Shown: piece by piece, positions 36,644 through 45,042 of the stretch
Layout: every line of letters starts with the position of its first letter
Position numbering within the stretch: the stretch's first letter is position 1
From: Pseudomonadota bacterium
GTDB lineage: Bacteria > Pseudomonadota > Gammaproteobacteria > Steroidobacterales > Steroidobacteraceae
Assembly (NCBI GenBank): GCA_021787615.1
Contig: JAJYLP010000010.1
Location: 1 to 56,467 of the forward strand
Reading direction: 5' to 3'
DNA length: 56,467 nucleotides
Program-made: the position numbers and the translations under genes
The notes under the pieces: generated by a model
What the model was told of the DNA's origin: nothing
The model's database searches: none
Seen by the model: only the letters and a program-made list of their open reading frames with translations

Positions 36644-37184
36644 TTCGATTCAGCGGCGCGCGAGGCGCGCCGGCTGTGATTTTCTCCGTAGGGCTGAGCA
36701 GGCCGTCCCTGACGCCCGAGGGGCCGCGGACGGTTCCCGAGAGATCAATGTTCTGGTCCGGGGCTTTGGGGCGCGGGGCCGCAGCCGCAATTCTTCTGCC
36801 TCTATCCGCACCCTGATTCGGTTCATCCGCGCCGAGGACTCATTCAATATTACCTCAGGGCGCCCGAGTCAAGCGCATATGTATCCGGCCGGGCATGCGT
36901 TTCGCAGCCGCACCGTGTGCGAGCACGAAAGCAAGCAAATGCGCCTTGCAGGTTAGAGAGGATGTTGGCAGCGGCGCCAAGGCCGGGGCGTGGAGCACTC
37001 ACCCAGTTCGGGGCGGTCGGCACCGGCCGCCGTGCTGGCCCCGCACGGCGGGCTTCTTATTGCGTGCGGCATCCTCAGATGCCGATGAGCGCCGGACACT
37101 CACCGCGAGGGCGGGTGGGGGCGTTCGGTCAGTTCGTGCGCAACAGTGCTCCGGCACGCGAGTTCATCGCTCCCGCGCAAGTCG
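36644..37184. other. Gene-poor intergenic region
   Basis: 541 bases between the permease start and the stop of the DoxX gene. No protein-like frame is seen. The part near 36840-36880 is AT-richer and holds the candidate promoter for the ABC operon listed separately. The remainder (36950-37180) shows only scattered frames of low protein character. Confidence 0.5.
36844..36872 (-). promoter_or_regulatory. Candidate promoter for the ABC operon
   Basis: On the minus strand TTGACT (36872-36867), a 17-base spacer, then TATTGA; a TAATAT overlaps this -10 region at 36852-36847. The -35 is close to consensus, the -10 only partly. It lies about 200 bases before the permease start. Confidence 0.35.
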
Positions 37185-37586
37185 TCACCGTCGCGCCGGA
37201 AGCAGGGCAAATGCACCGTCGCCGAGCAGCGAGAGCGCCACCAGGCTGATTGCCCAGAAGGCCGGGTACTCCCAGCCACCGCCGGCGTTGGTGAAGAGCC
37301 AGCCGTTGTGGCCGTGCACCAGCACGATCGTGCCGAGCATCTCGAGGGCGAGCGGCACCGCTACCCACGGCGCGTAGATGCCGAGCACCAGGGCGAGGCC
37401 GCCGATCAGCTCGAGCGTGATCACGCCGTAAGCTGCGATTGCCGGCAGGCCGAGCGTCGCGAAATAGCCGACGAATCCCGGGATCGTGAACACGAAGAGC
37501 TTCAGAGCGACGTGCGCCAGAAACAGCACACCGAGGCTCACCCGCAGCAAGGTCGCGCCATACGGCGCCGTCGATTGATTGATCAT
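37185..37586 (-). CDS. DoxX-family membrane protein
   Basis: A 133-residue protein with four hydrophobic helices: LLRVSLGVLFLAHVALKLF, AYGVITLELIGGLALVLGIY, PLALEMLGTIVLVHG and the last at FWAISLVALSLLGDG. ATG 37586 follows GGAGA. DoxX proteins are often involved in thiosulfate or quinone-linked redox reactions, but the family is broad. It is divergent from a LysR regulator, a frequent pairing. Confidence 0.88.
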   Translation of the reverse strand: MINQSTAPYGATLLRVSLGVLFLAHVALKLFVFTIPGFVGYFATLGLPAIAAYGVITLELIGGLALVLGIYAPWVAVPLALEMLGTIVLVHGHNGWLFTNAGGGWEYPAFWAISLVALSLLGDGAFALLPARR

Positions 37587-37746
37587 GTCTGTTTCTCCAG
37601 TGCGAACGGTGGCTCGAAAACATTCCGGCGGATCTTCTGGCCATCGCGCCAGCGCAGGGACGGGTGGTGTTTCGTCCCCTGTGCGCTGCCTTGGAAAGGT
37701 TTCGCCTCGCGATGCGGACCGTGTGCGTACTATGTGATTGATTAGA

Positions 37747-37763
37747 ATGGCATAAAATGCCAT
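37747..37763. promoter_or_regulatory. ATGGCAT-AAA-ATGCCAT repeat, candidate LysR operator
   Basis: A perfect seven-base inverted repeat with a three-base centre, in the AT-rich 222-base region between the divergent DoxX and LysR genes. It is 46 bases from the LysR start, the usual place for an auto- and cross-regulatory site. An AT-rich stretch (TTAATAATTAATAATT) follows. Confidence 0.5.
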
Positions 37764-37808
37764 CGTTAATAATTAATAATTGCAATATTCGGAATAAAAG
37801 GCAACACG

Positions 37809-38747
37809 ATGGATATCACCTACGCCATGCGCATTCTGCTGCAGGTCGTTGATTCAGGGAGCTTTGCAGGCGCTGCGGAGGCACTCGACCTGTCCAATCC
37901 GGCGGTGACGCGCCAAGTCGCCGCACTGGAACGTCATCTCGGCGCGCGGCTGCTGAACCGCACCACACGCCGGCTTTCGTTGACCGATGCGGGCGCCGAA
38001 TTCTGTGCGCGGGCGCGCCTCATTCTCGAGCAGATCGGCGAGGCAGAGTCAGTCGCCGCGGCGCGCGTCGCGCAGCCGACGGGACTGCTGCGCATCTCGG
38101 CGCCGCTGTCGTTCGGCGTGCTTCGCCTGAGCAGGATTCTTCCGGCCTTCCGCGCACGCTACCCGGATCTGCGGCTGGACATCGATCTGTCGGACCGGGT
38201 CGTGGATCTGGCCAACGAGGGCATTGATCTGGCGCTGCGCATTGCCAGCGCCATCGACGGCAATCTCATCGCGCGGCGCATCGGTCCGATCAGCTTGGTG
38301 GTGTGCGCGGCCCCGGGATACCTGCGGCAGCACGGCACGCCGCGCGCGCCTGGCGATCTTGAGCGGCATGCAGTCCTCAGTTACAGGTATTTGTGGTCTG
38401 GCGACGAGTGGTCGTTCACCGACCCGGCGGGCAAGGTCACGCGTGTGCGCGTGCGGCCGGCCGTTCACGCGACGAACGGGGATCTGCTGTGCGCGCTGGC
38501 CGAGGCCGACGGCGGGATCGTCATGCAGCCCAGCTTCATCGTCGAGGATGCGATACGCCGCGGACGCCTCGTGCCGATCCTCGAGGAGTACCGCAAGACG
38601 CAGATGAACCTCTTCGCGGTCTATCTCACTCATCAGCACCTGCCCATCAAGGTGCGGGTGTTCATCGACTACGTGCTCGAAACGATGGGCGGTTCGTCGC
38701 GGGAACAGGGCAGGGAGCGCGGCACGCGCGCCGCGGTCGGCGACTGA
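37809..38747 (+). CDS. LysR-family transcriptional regulator
   Basis: A 312-residue regulator. Winged helix at residues 1-60 (MRILLQVVDSGSFAGAAEAL, AVTRQVAALERHLGARLLNR), linker, then an effector domain at about 90-300 (LLRISAPLSFGVLRLSRI … RIGPISLVVCAAPGYL). The subgroup pattern with LRISAP and an aromatic-rich end resembles regulators of redox or antibiotic response. It is divergent from the DoxX gene and probably regulates it; the ligand is unknown. Confidence 0.92.
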   Translation: MDITYAMRILLQVVDSGSFAGAAEALDLSNPAVTRQVAALERHLGARLLNRTTRRLSLTDAGAEFCARARLILEQIGEAESVAAARVAQPTGLLRISAPLSFGVLRLSRILPAFRARYPDLRLDIDLSDRVVDLANEGIDLALRIASAIDGNLIARRIGPISLVVCAAPGYLRQHGTPRAPGDLERHAVLSYRYLWSGDEWSFTDPAGKVTRVRVRPAVHATNGDLLCALAEADGGIVMQPSFIVEDAIRRGRLVPILEEYRKTQMNLFAVYLTHQHLPIKVRVFIDYVLETMGGSSREQGRERGTRAAVGD

Positions 38748-38790
38748 CTCGCTTGCTGCGCTAGGCCGGCTCCCGCGGACGGGCAATCCG

Positions 38791-39582
38791 TCAGCCGACC
38801 GGTGCGCGCAGTAGCAGAGGACTCTGTCCGCGCGCCGCCGGCCCCATCGCGTACAGATAGGGGCCGGTCACCTGCTCGGGAAATGGATGCGCATCGCCCG
38901 CCTCGCCCGGGTAGTGCAGGCGCCGTCCCGGAGTCATGACCGCGCCGGTATCGATGCCGAACAGGCGCACCGGGTGGGCGCTGTGCGCGTGATATTCGTC
39001 CGCCAGGACGCCGATGAGCGCCTCTTGTGCGGCCTTGGCCATGGCGAAACCGCCCCAATACGCGCGGCTGGCGGCATGGAGGGAGAAGCCGACGACGGGG
39101 TCCTCGGCCTTGTGCAGCAGCGGCATGCACCATTGTGTCAGGAAGAACGGCGCGGCGAGATTCACGTTCATGACCTTGGTCCAGGCCGCCGGCGGGCAAT
39201 GTTCGAACGGGCTCAGCGCTGCGATCCAGGCGGCGTTGTTGAGCAGACCGTCGAGCCGCCCGAAGCGCGCGCCGATGCGATCGACGATTTCCCGCAGCCC
39301 GCTGATCGTGATTCCGGAAAGATCGGCGGGGCACAGCAGCGGCTCGCTGCCGCCCTGTGCCGCGATTTCATCGCTGAGGCTATCGAGTCCCGCGCGGTCC
39401 CAGTCGAGCAGAATCAGGTTCGCGCCGTGCCGCGCGTAGCGCAGTGAGACGGCGCGGCCGATGCCTTGCGCGGCTCCGGTCACGAGGACGATACGCTGCG
39501 CGAGAAGATCAGTCGGGGCATTGTACTGAAGCAGCTGAAGATAGTCGGCCGACTGTGATTCCATCGGGTGCATCGCAAACAT
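38791..39582 (-). CDS. YciK-like short-chain dehydrogenase lacking the catalytic tyrosine
   Basis: About 263 residues. The NAD(P) site is TGAAQGIGRAVSLRYAR, with LLNNAAWIAAL following, and the tail resembles YciK. The active-site segment reads WGGFAMAK: the Tyr of the Y-x-x-x-K motif is Phe (TTC; 39046-39048), while Lys is kept. The start is chosen as the first of three close ATGs (39582, 39573, 39564), and none has a clear ribosome site. It is divergent from petA, and an SDR (SdrA) is part of the bc1 operons of A. ferrooxidans, so the locus is probably a variant of that module. Loss of Tyr suggests a non-enzymatic or altered role. Confidence 0.8.
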   Translation of the reverse strand: MFAMHPMESQSADYLQLLQYNAPTDLLAQRIVLVTGAAQGIGRAVSLRYARHGANLILLDWDRAGLDSLSDEIAAQGGSEPLLCPADLSGITISGLREIVDRIGARFGRLDGLLNNAAWIAALSPFEHCPPAAWTKVMNVNLAAPFFLTQWCMPLLHKAEDPVVGFSLHAASRAYWGGFAMAKAAQEALIGVLADEYHAHSAHPVRLFGIDTGAVMTPGRRLHYPGEAGDAHPFPEQVTGPYLYAMGPAARGQSPLLLRAPVG

Positions 39583-40072
39583 CGACTGGCAGATTGAAAT
39601 CAATATACGGTAATGCGCCGCGATGCGTCGGCCCTCTTGAGCCCGGCTGGCGACGCGTGACAATGATCAGCTTTCACGCACGTCGGGTCGAATTGAACTT
39701 CTCTTCACGACAGCGCTCGATATCATACGCGCCTCAAAGGAACCGAGGCGATCGGGCGGCCTGCCGGAATCCAACAGCAGGCCCACGGAGCCGCTCGGAC
39801 GATCGCGATTTCTGCAATAGGATTTGATTTTTGCCTTTGGATCCGTTTGCTTCGAAGAGGAACCAGCGCGGCCTCTGCCGCGTGGTATCCGCCACGGTCC
39901 GGCGCCGTCTCGAGAATCGCCGGCAATACTCGTTTGATGCAACGGTGCTGAAGGTGGGCGCGCCGCCCGATAATCTGTGGAGCAGAAATTCGATCGGAAC
40001 GATTTCCGCTCGCTTTGAGATCCGTTTTGTTTCAACGCATTGCAGCAGGTACAGGGCAGAAAGGCGCAAGGC
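39583..40072. other. Divergent control region between the SDR and petA
   Basis: 490 bases with no convincing gene. The centre (39700-40050) is AT-richer than its neighbours, with scattered TTGATTTTT, CTTTGAGATCC and TTTTGTTTC stretches that could hold promoters. I could not identify a clear -35/-10 pair or operator. Confidence 0.45.
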
Positions 40073-40753
40073 ATGAAAGATGACGCGAAGCAGGCCGCAC
40101 CTGAGGTGGTCATGGACTCCATCCGGCCTGCACCGACGACGGACAAGAACCGCAGGCGCTTTCTGGTTTCCACCGCTGGCGTGTTGGGCGCCGGCGCCGT
40201 GGGGCTCCTCGCTGATGCCCTGATCGACAACATGAACCCGGGCAAGGCGGTCGAGGCGCTCGGGGCGCCCATCGAAGTGGATGTCAGCCGCATGGAGCCT
40301 GGGCAATTGATTCTCGCCGAGTGGAAACAGAAACCAATCTGGATCCTCCGGCGCGAGCCATGGATGCTGAAGACGCTCGCCGCACCCTCGTTGCGCCAGC
40401 GCCTGAAGGATCCCGACAGCAAGCAGAATCAGCAGCCGGCGCCGCAGTTCGTCAACGGTGACTATAGAGCGCTGCGCCCTGAGTACTTCATTGCCGTTGG
40501 GCTCTGCACGCACATGCAGTGCATCCCGGGATACCGGCCTGCGCCGCACACCGTGACCCCGTGGTGGCCGGGTGGATTTCACTGCGCATGCCACGGGTCG
40601 ATGTACGACTTCTCCGCGCGCGTCATCGAGGGCTCGCCGGCACCGCTCAACATTCCGATCCCGCCGTACTACTGGATGTCCGAGACGGTGGCGCGCATCG
40701 GCGAGGTGAATGCCTCGGGGTTCGACAAGAACTGGTCGCCCGACATCTGGTGA
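40073..40753 (+). CDS. petA: Ubiquinol-cytochrome c reductase, Rieske iron-sulfur subunit
   Basis: A 226-residue Rieske protein of the bc1 complex. Tat-type twin-Arg signal anchor (KNRRRFLVSTAGVLGAGAVG) near residue 38. The cluster loops read CTHMQC and CACHGSMYD, so all four ligands and both disulfide Cys are present; the common CTHLGC is altered to M-Q. The Ser and Tyr of the second loop that raise the potential are kept. ATG 40073 follows AAGGC. It takes electrons from quinol and passes them to cytochrome c1. First gene of the bc1 operon. Confidence 0.93.
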   Translation: MKDDAKQAAPEVVMDSIRPAPTTDKNRRRFLVSTAGVLGAGAVGLLADALIDNMNPGKAVEALGAPIEVDVSRMEPGQLILAEWKQKPIWILRREPWMLKTLAAPSLRQRLKDPDSKQNQQPAPQFVNGDYRALRPEYFIAVGLCTHMQCIPGYRPAPHTVTPWWPGGFHCACHGSMYDFSARVIEGSPAPLNIPIPPYYWMSETVARIGEVNASGFDKNWSPDIW

Positions 40754-40813
40754 CGGGGCCGCCGTGTGCGGCCTGTCCCTCGGCCCGATCACGAAGAGAA
40801 GGAAACCATAGCA

Positions 40814-41620
40814 ATGAAATCCGCCTTGGCAGCGCTCCTGGTCGCCGTTCTCGCCGTCCCGTCGGTGTACGGTAAGGACGATTACCATGGTCTGCCTCCC
40901 GCCGGCGCCGCGGCACAGGGGGCGGCCAAAATCACCGTGTGCGCCGCCTGTCACGGCGTCAACGGCATCGGCGTGACTCCTGCGCACCCGAATCTCGCAG
41001 GGCAGAATTACAACTACCTGCTCAAGGAGCTCGAGAACTTCCGCAGCGGTGCGAGAACGTCGAGCATCATGAGCGGGATGGCCATGACCATCCCGCCGTC
41101 ACCCGCGAACGCGAATCTCAAGGACATTGCCGCATACTTTTCGAAGCTGCGCCCAATGTGGGCCTACGCCACCGCGCCGGGCGCACCGGCGGCGTCCCCC
41201 GATGAGATCGCACTGGGCAAGGTGATCTACGAGCGCGGCATCGCGGGCGAGAACATCCCCTCGTGCGCGGCTTGCCACGGACTTGCCGGCGAGGGCAACG
41301 GGCCGATGGCGATACCGGCGCTCGCCGGACAGCACGCCCCGTATCTGGTCGCACAGCTCGTTCGATTCGCGGACGGCAAACGCTCCAACAGCCCGGGAAA
41401 TGTGATGTACACGATCGCGCGGGCGATGACCGCAGCGCAGGACACCGCGGTGGCCGCCTACCTGCAGCAGCTCAACCCGAACACGACGCTAGGCATCGGT
41501 CCGAAGGACTTCACCGAGTACGCGAGCGGGATTGAAAGGAAGAGCGCAGCTCACGGCGGCACCGGGCCCGGGGGCGCACGGGCGGGCGCTGCCGCCGGCG
41601 CTGCGCCGAAAGTGCACTGA
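40814..41620 (+). CDS. Diheme cytochrome c4
   Basis: A 268-residue periplasmic cytochrome with a signal peptide (about 20 residues, ends SVYG). Two domains each with CAACHG (residues about 45 and 155), and axial Met candidates in MSGMAMTIPP and NVMYTIARAM. The last 35 residues are Gly/Ala-rich and longer than usual for c4. It lies between petA and petB, where classical operons have none, so it should accept electrons from c1 and hand them to an oxidase. ATG 40814 follows AAGGAA. Confidence 0.9.
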   Translation: MKSALAALLVAVLAVPSVYGKDDYHGLPPAGAAAQGAAKITVCAACHGVNGIGVTPAHPNLAGQNYNYLLKELENFRSGARTSSIMSGMAMTIPPSPANANLKDIAAYFSKLRPMWAYATAPGAPAASPDEIALGKVIYERGIAGENIPSCAACHGLAGEGNGPMAIPALAGQHAPYLVAQLVRFADGKRSNSPGNVMYTIARAMTAAQDTAVAAYLQQLNPNTTLGIGPKDFTEYASGIERKSAAHGGTGPGGARAGAAAGAAPKVH

Positions 41621-41630
41621 CAAGGCGGCC

Positions 41631-41714
41631 ATGCGAACCGGCGGCATGGTCTTTCGCGCGCTTGCCGCAGGGGCGATCGATTACGTACTGGAAGGTCTGA
41701 AGATCCATGAATAG
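41631..41714 (+). CDS. Possible 27-residue ORF overlapping petB start
   Basis: ATG 41631 follows AAGG at five-base spacing, and the frame (MRTGGMVFRALAAGAIDYVL…) ends in a TAG at 41712-41714 that overlaps the petB start by eight bases. It may couple translation of petB or be chance. No homologue is recognised. Confidence 0.25.
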   Translation: MRTGGMVFRALAAGAIDYVLEGLKIHE

Positions 41715-43140
41715 CAGCAACCCATCGAGAATGCGCCGCGTGTTCGGCTGGTTCGACGACCGGCTGCCGATCTCCGCCATGTGGCGCAGTCAGCTGACGC
41801 GCTATCCGGCGCCGAAGAACTTCAACCTCTGGTACTTCTTCGGCTCGCTGGCCATGGTGGTTCTGGTGCTGCAGCTGGCGACCGGGCTGTTCCTGGCCAT
41901 CCACTATCAGCCCAATCCCGACCTCGCTTACTGGTCCGTACTGCGCGGCATCGAGCGCGATTCGCGCTGGGGCTGGCTGATCCGCGACATGCATATCGTC
42001 GGGGCCTCGGCATTCTTCCTGCTGGTCTACCTGCACATGTATCGCGGCATCATGTACGGCTCGTACAAGAAGCCACGCGAGCTGCTGTGGCTGATCGGCA
42101 TCTTCATCTATCTGGCGCTCGCGGCCGAGGCGTTCCTCGGCTACCTGCTGCCCTGGGGACAGATGTCGTACTGGGGTTCGGCCGTTGTGACCAACTTTGT
42201 CACCGCCGTGCCGGTGATCGGCAAGCCGATTGCGACCTGGCTGCGCGGCTCGTTCGTGGTCGGGCTGCCCACACTGAACCGCTTCTTCATCTTTCACGTG
42301 TTCCTGGTGCCGGTACTGCTGCTCGCGCTGGTGCTCGTGCACCTGATTGCGCTGCATCACGTGGGCTCGAACAATCCCGATGGCGTGGAAATACACGACA
42401 ACGTCAATGATTCCTCCTGGCCGCGCGACGGCATTCCCTTCCATCCCTATTACACGGTGAAGGATCTGTTCGGCGTCAGCGTGTTCTTCGTGGCCTTCTT
42501 CTGGTTCGTGTTCTACAACCCCGGCGGGTGGGGCCTGCTGCTCGACAAACTCAACTATACGCCGGCGAATATTCTGCACACGCCCGCCGACATCCATCCG
42601 CTGTGGTTCTTCCTGCCGTTCTACGCCATGTTGCGCGGTGTGCCGGACAAGCTCTACGGCATTTTGGCGTTTGGCGCCTCGTTCGTGCTGCTCGCGTGCC
42701 TGCCGTTGCTCGACCGCAGCCCGGTTCGCTCGATTCGCTACCGGTCCGTGCTTTACAAGCTCAACATCCTGATGATGGCGTTCTCATTCCTGTGGCTTGG
42801 GTACATCGCGCATGGATTCGCGACCGAGCACAACATGGTCTACGGACTGCACGTGACCGAGGTGTTCTATTCGACGTTCCTGCTGCTGCCGTTCTTTAAC
42901 CGCCGGCGCTCGGCGCGCGTCAAGATCGTATGGTTGTTTGCGGCCGAGGCAGTGGTGTGGCTAATCGATCTGTGGATGTACTCCATCCACGCGCATGGCT
43001 GGGACCTGATGCTGCTGACGGACTGGATTCCGACGCTTTATCTGTTGTTGCTGTTCGGGCTGGCAATCGTATTCCCCGCTCTCGCCCACGATAGGCGCCA
43101 GCTGCCGCAGCGGCTGACCGCAGGCGGCCTCTTTCATTGA
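41707..43140 (+). CDS. petB: Ubiquinol-cytochrome c reductase, cytochrome b
   Basis: A 477-residue inner-membrane protein. Heme ligands: His pairs in RDMHIVGASAFFLLVYLH and in FHVFLVPVLLLALVLVH; then GSNNPDGVEI. The Qo-site motif usually PEWY (often PVWY in beta/gamma proteobacteria) reads PLWF at 42598-42609, so neither the Glu nor the Tyr is present. The C-terminus (about 400-477) adds two hydrophobic segments and is longer than many cytochromes b. ATG 41707 has GGAAGG upstream. It oxidises quinol at Qo and reduces quinone at Qi. Confidence 0.95.
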   Translation: MNSSNPSRMRRVFGWFDDRLPISAMWRSQLTRYPAPKNFNLWYFFGSLAMVVLVLQLATGLFLAIHYQPNPDLAYWSVLRGIERDSRWGWLIRDMHIVGASAFFLLVYLHMYRGIMYGSYKKPRELLWLIGIFIYLALAAEAFLGYLLPWGQMSYWGSAVVTNFVTAVPVIGKPIATWLRGSFVVGLPTLNRFFIFHVFLVPVLLLALVLVHLIALHHVGSNNPDGVEIHDNVNDSSWPRDGIPFHPYYTVKDLFGVSVFFVAFFWFVFYNPGGWGLLLDKLNYTPANILHTPADIHPLWFFLPFYAMLRGVPDKLYGILAFGASFVLLACLPLLDRSPVRSIRYRSVLYKLNILMMAFSFLWLGYIAHGFATEHNMVYGLHVTEVFYSTFLLLPFFNRRRSARVKIVWLFAAEAVVWLIDLWMYSIHAHGWDLMLLTDWIPTLYLLLLFGLAIVFPALAHDRRQLPQRLTAGGLFH

Positions 43141-43222
43141 GAGCGGATCGGGAAGGAAGCGGCACATGCCGGCGCTCGAGACGGGTCGAAAACACACGCA
43201 ATTCATTCGGCAGGAACAGGCC

Positions 43223-44035
43223 ATGACGAAGCACAATGCACCGCTCGTGAACCACCGGGTCCTGCTCGCGCTGGCCGTGGGTCTGCTGGGCTCCTTCGGC
43301 GGCGCGGCGCGCAGTTCGGTGGCGACGACGCAACCGCCGCTGCGGCCCATTACGGTCAACCTGCAAGACAAGGCGGCCTTGCGTAATGGAGCGCTGTACA
43401 CGCTGCACATGTGCGTGGCCTGCCATTCCCTGCAGGGGGTGCGCTACAGCTCGCTGCGCAAGATGCTCGGTATGAACCGGACGCAGTACGAGCAAGTCAT
43501 CGGAACGAACGGGAGCCATTATCACGACACGATTATCAGCACGATGCCCTCGGGCGTCATCGATGCGTTCGTGAAGATTCTGCCGCCGGATCTGACGGTC
43601 ATTGCCCGGCGCCGCTCGCCGGCGTGGCTGTATACGTACCTCACGTCGTTCTACGTCGATCCATCGCGCCCGAATGGAGTCAACAACACTGTCCGGTACA
43701 ACGTGGCGATGCCGGATGTCTTTGCGCCGATGCAGGGGCTGCAGAAGCCGGTCATGGTCGCCGGGCTGCGCTTCGGCAGTCCGGCGCAGGTGGCGGTCGG
43801 TGTGCAGCCGTTGACGCAGGGCAGCATGTCTCGGGCCCAGTTCGACCGTACCGCGCGGGACATTGTGGACTTCCTCTACGCGGTGGGGCACCCGCATGAG
43901 CAGGAGCGTGCCCGCCTGGGACCCTGGATCCTCGGATTGTTCCTCGTGCTCTCGGTGCTGACCTATCTGATCTATCGGCTGTACTGGCGGCGGGTCATCA
44001 CCAGCGAGGAGCGGTGGTGGAGGGTCGGCAAGTGA
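43223..44035 (+). CDS. petC: Ubiquinol-cytochrome c reductase, cytochrome c1
   Basis: A 270-residue membrane-anchored cytochrome. Signal segment (VLLALAVGLLGSFGG), heme site CVACHS near residue 65, axial Met candidate in YNVAMPDVFAPM, and the C-terminal anchor LGLFLVLSVLTYLIYRLYW. ATG 43223 follows AGGAACAGG; the longer frame at 43166 lacks a site. It passes electrons from the Rieske protein to soluble cytochrome such as the c4 encoded upstream. Its stop meets the next gene as TGATG. Confidence 0.93.
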   Translation: MTKHNAPLVNHRVLLALAVGLLGSFGGAARSSVATTQPPLRPITVNLQDKAALRNGALYTLHMCVACHSLQGVRYSSLRKMLGMNRTQYEQVIGTNGSHYHDTIISTMPSGVIDAFVKILPPDLTVIARRRSPAWLYTYLTSFYVDPSRPNGVNNTVRYNVAMPDVFAPMQGLQKPVMVAGLRFGSPAQVAVGVQPLTQGSMSRAQFDRTARDIVDFLYAVGHPHEQERARLGPWILGLFLVLSVLTYLIYRLYWRRVITSEERWWRVGK

Positions 44036-44391
44036 TGGACGCCGTTGCCGCCGAGGGAACGCTCCAGCTCGAGAGCGATGAAGCAGCGGCGCGGCGCTCG
44101 GGGCGCGCGTATGTTGCGCTTGCGCTTGGCGCGGTGCTGTTCGTCTTCACGATCTGGTACCAGGTCTACGGCGATACGCGCAGGGATGCGCAAGCCTGGA
44201 CCGACCCGCTTCTGCAGAGTCACCGGCAATGGCGCGTGCGCACCGCCTTCGTGTTTCTGGTGTGGTCGATCCTGGCGGGATTCTGCGTTCCGTTCGGTTT
44301 CGGTGCACTGGTGTTTGCGCCGGTTTGGCTATGGTTCGTGTACCGGGTGATCAGGGGCAGCGTCCTGTTCGCTCGCCGGCGCGTCATTTGA
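44035..44391 (+). CDS. Small membrane protein attached to the bc1 operon
   Basis: A 118-residue protein that starts at ATG 44035 in a TGATG overlap with petC. Two hydrophobic helices (AYVALALGAVLFVFTIWYQVYG and VRTAFVFLVWSILAGFCVPFGFGALVF), with a polar N-terminus rich in Ala/Glu. Its family is not recognised. Overlap with petC suggests a role linked to the complex, for instance assembly or an accessory subunit. Confidence 0.75.
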   Translation: MDAVAAEGTLQLESDEAAARRSGRAYVALALGAVLFVFTIWYQVYGDTRRDAQAWTDPLLQSHRQWRVRTAFVFLVWSILAGFCVPFGFGALVFAPVWLWFVYRVIRGSVLFARRRVI

Positions 44392-44403
44392 GCGGGTGAA
44401 GCG

Positions 44404-44418
44404 CCCCGCCGGGCGGGG
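44404..44418. terminator. Weak hairpin after the bc1 operon
   Basis: CCCCGCC-G-GGCGGGG, a seven-base stem with a one-base loop as written, so the real loop must be larger. It lies 13 bases after the last gene of the operon. No T run follows, so it is a weak terminator candidate. Confidence 0.3.
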
Positions 44419-44532
44419 ACGGTCAAATGGGAGGATTGCGGGCGATCCTCCTGTGGCGATTACGCATTGCCGTGCCGCGGACAAGAGCGAATAAGGGACG
44501 CTGGCGATGCAAAGCGACCGAGGACACGCCGT

Positions 44533-44931
44533 ATGGCCGCCACCGATTTACGATTCCTCTATCCTCATTTCGAGAACAAGCTGCGGGACCGTCTGCGCGT
44601 CCTGCGCGGTGAGATCCGCGCAGCTTTGCTGCGCGGCGATACGGAGACGTACGGGGAGCTCGCCGGCGAGATTCATGATGTCGACGAGGAGTCCATGGCG
44701 GACCTCCTGACCGACGTGAATTACGCCGGCATCTCCCGCGAGGTGCAGGAGGTGCGTGACATCGACGCAGCCCTCAGGCGCATCGCCGCGGGCACGTACG
44801 GGGAGTGCGTGGACTGCGGGGAACAGATTGATCCGGCGCGGCTCGAGGCCTATCCGACCGCCAGGCGGTGCCTCGCGTGCCAGCGGGCGTACGAATCGCA
44901 GCCGGCCGCGAAATCCCCGCCGAAGTTATAG
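44533..44931 (+). CDS. TraR/DksA-family zinc-finger protein
   Basis: A 132-residue protein with an N-terminal coiled coil (ENKLRDRLRVLRGEIRAALLRGD) and a four-Cys zinc finger (CVDCG … CLACQ) near residue 95. DksA-like proteins bind the secondary channel of RNA polymerase and alter initiation. The DksA acidic tip with two Asp is replaced here by the DVDEESMADLLTDVNYAG stretch, so ppGpp-type action is uncertain. ATG 44533 follows GAGGAC. Confidence 0.88.
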   Translation: MAATDLRFLYPHFENKLRDRLRVLRGEIRAALLRGDTETYGELAGEIHDVDEESMADLLTDVNYAGISREVQEVRDIDAALRRIAAGTYGECVDCGEQIDPARLEAYPTARRCLACQRAYESQPAAKSPPKL

Positions 44932-45042
44932 GGGGCATTGCGGCCGCAGCCGCTCCGGTACCGAAGGCCGGTGGACACGGCCCTGCGGCAGGCAATGCAG
45001 GATGGGCGGCGGCCAGCGCACTCACGCAGCGGCCGGATGAGC

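Noticed and set aside
35288-36679. 463-codon plus-strand frame opposite the ABC permease
   Set aside because: Low-complexity Arg/Gln/Glu composition; the permease frame has helices and a family match.
42295-42342. Fourteen residues between the second heme His pair, like b6f
   Set aside because: This spacing also occurs in beta/gamma proteobacterial cytochromes b as I recall, so it is not a special sign.
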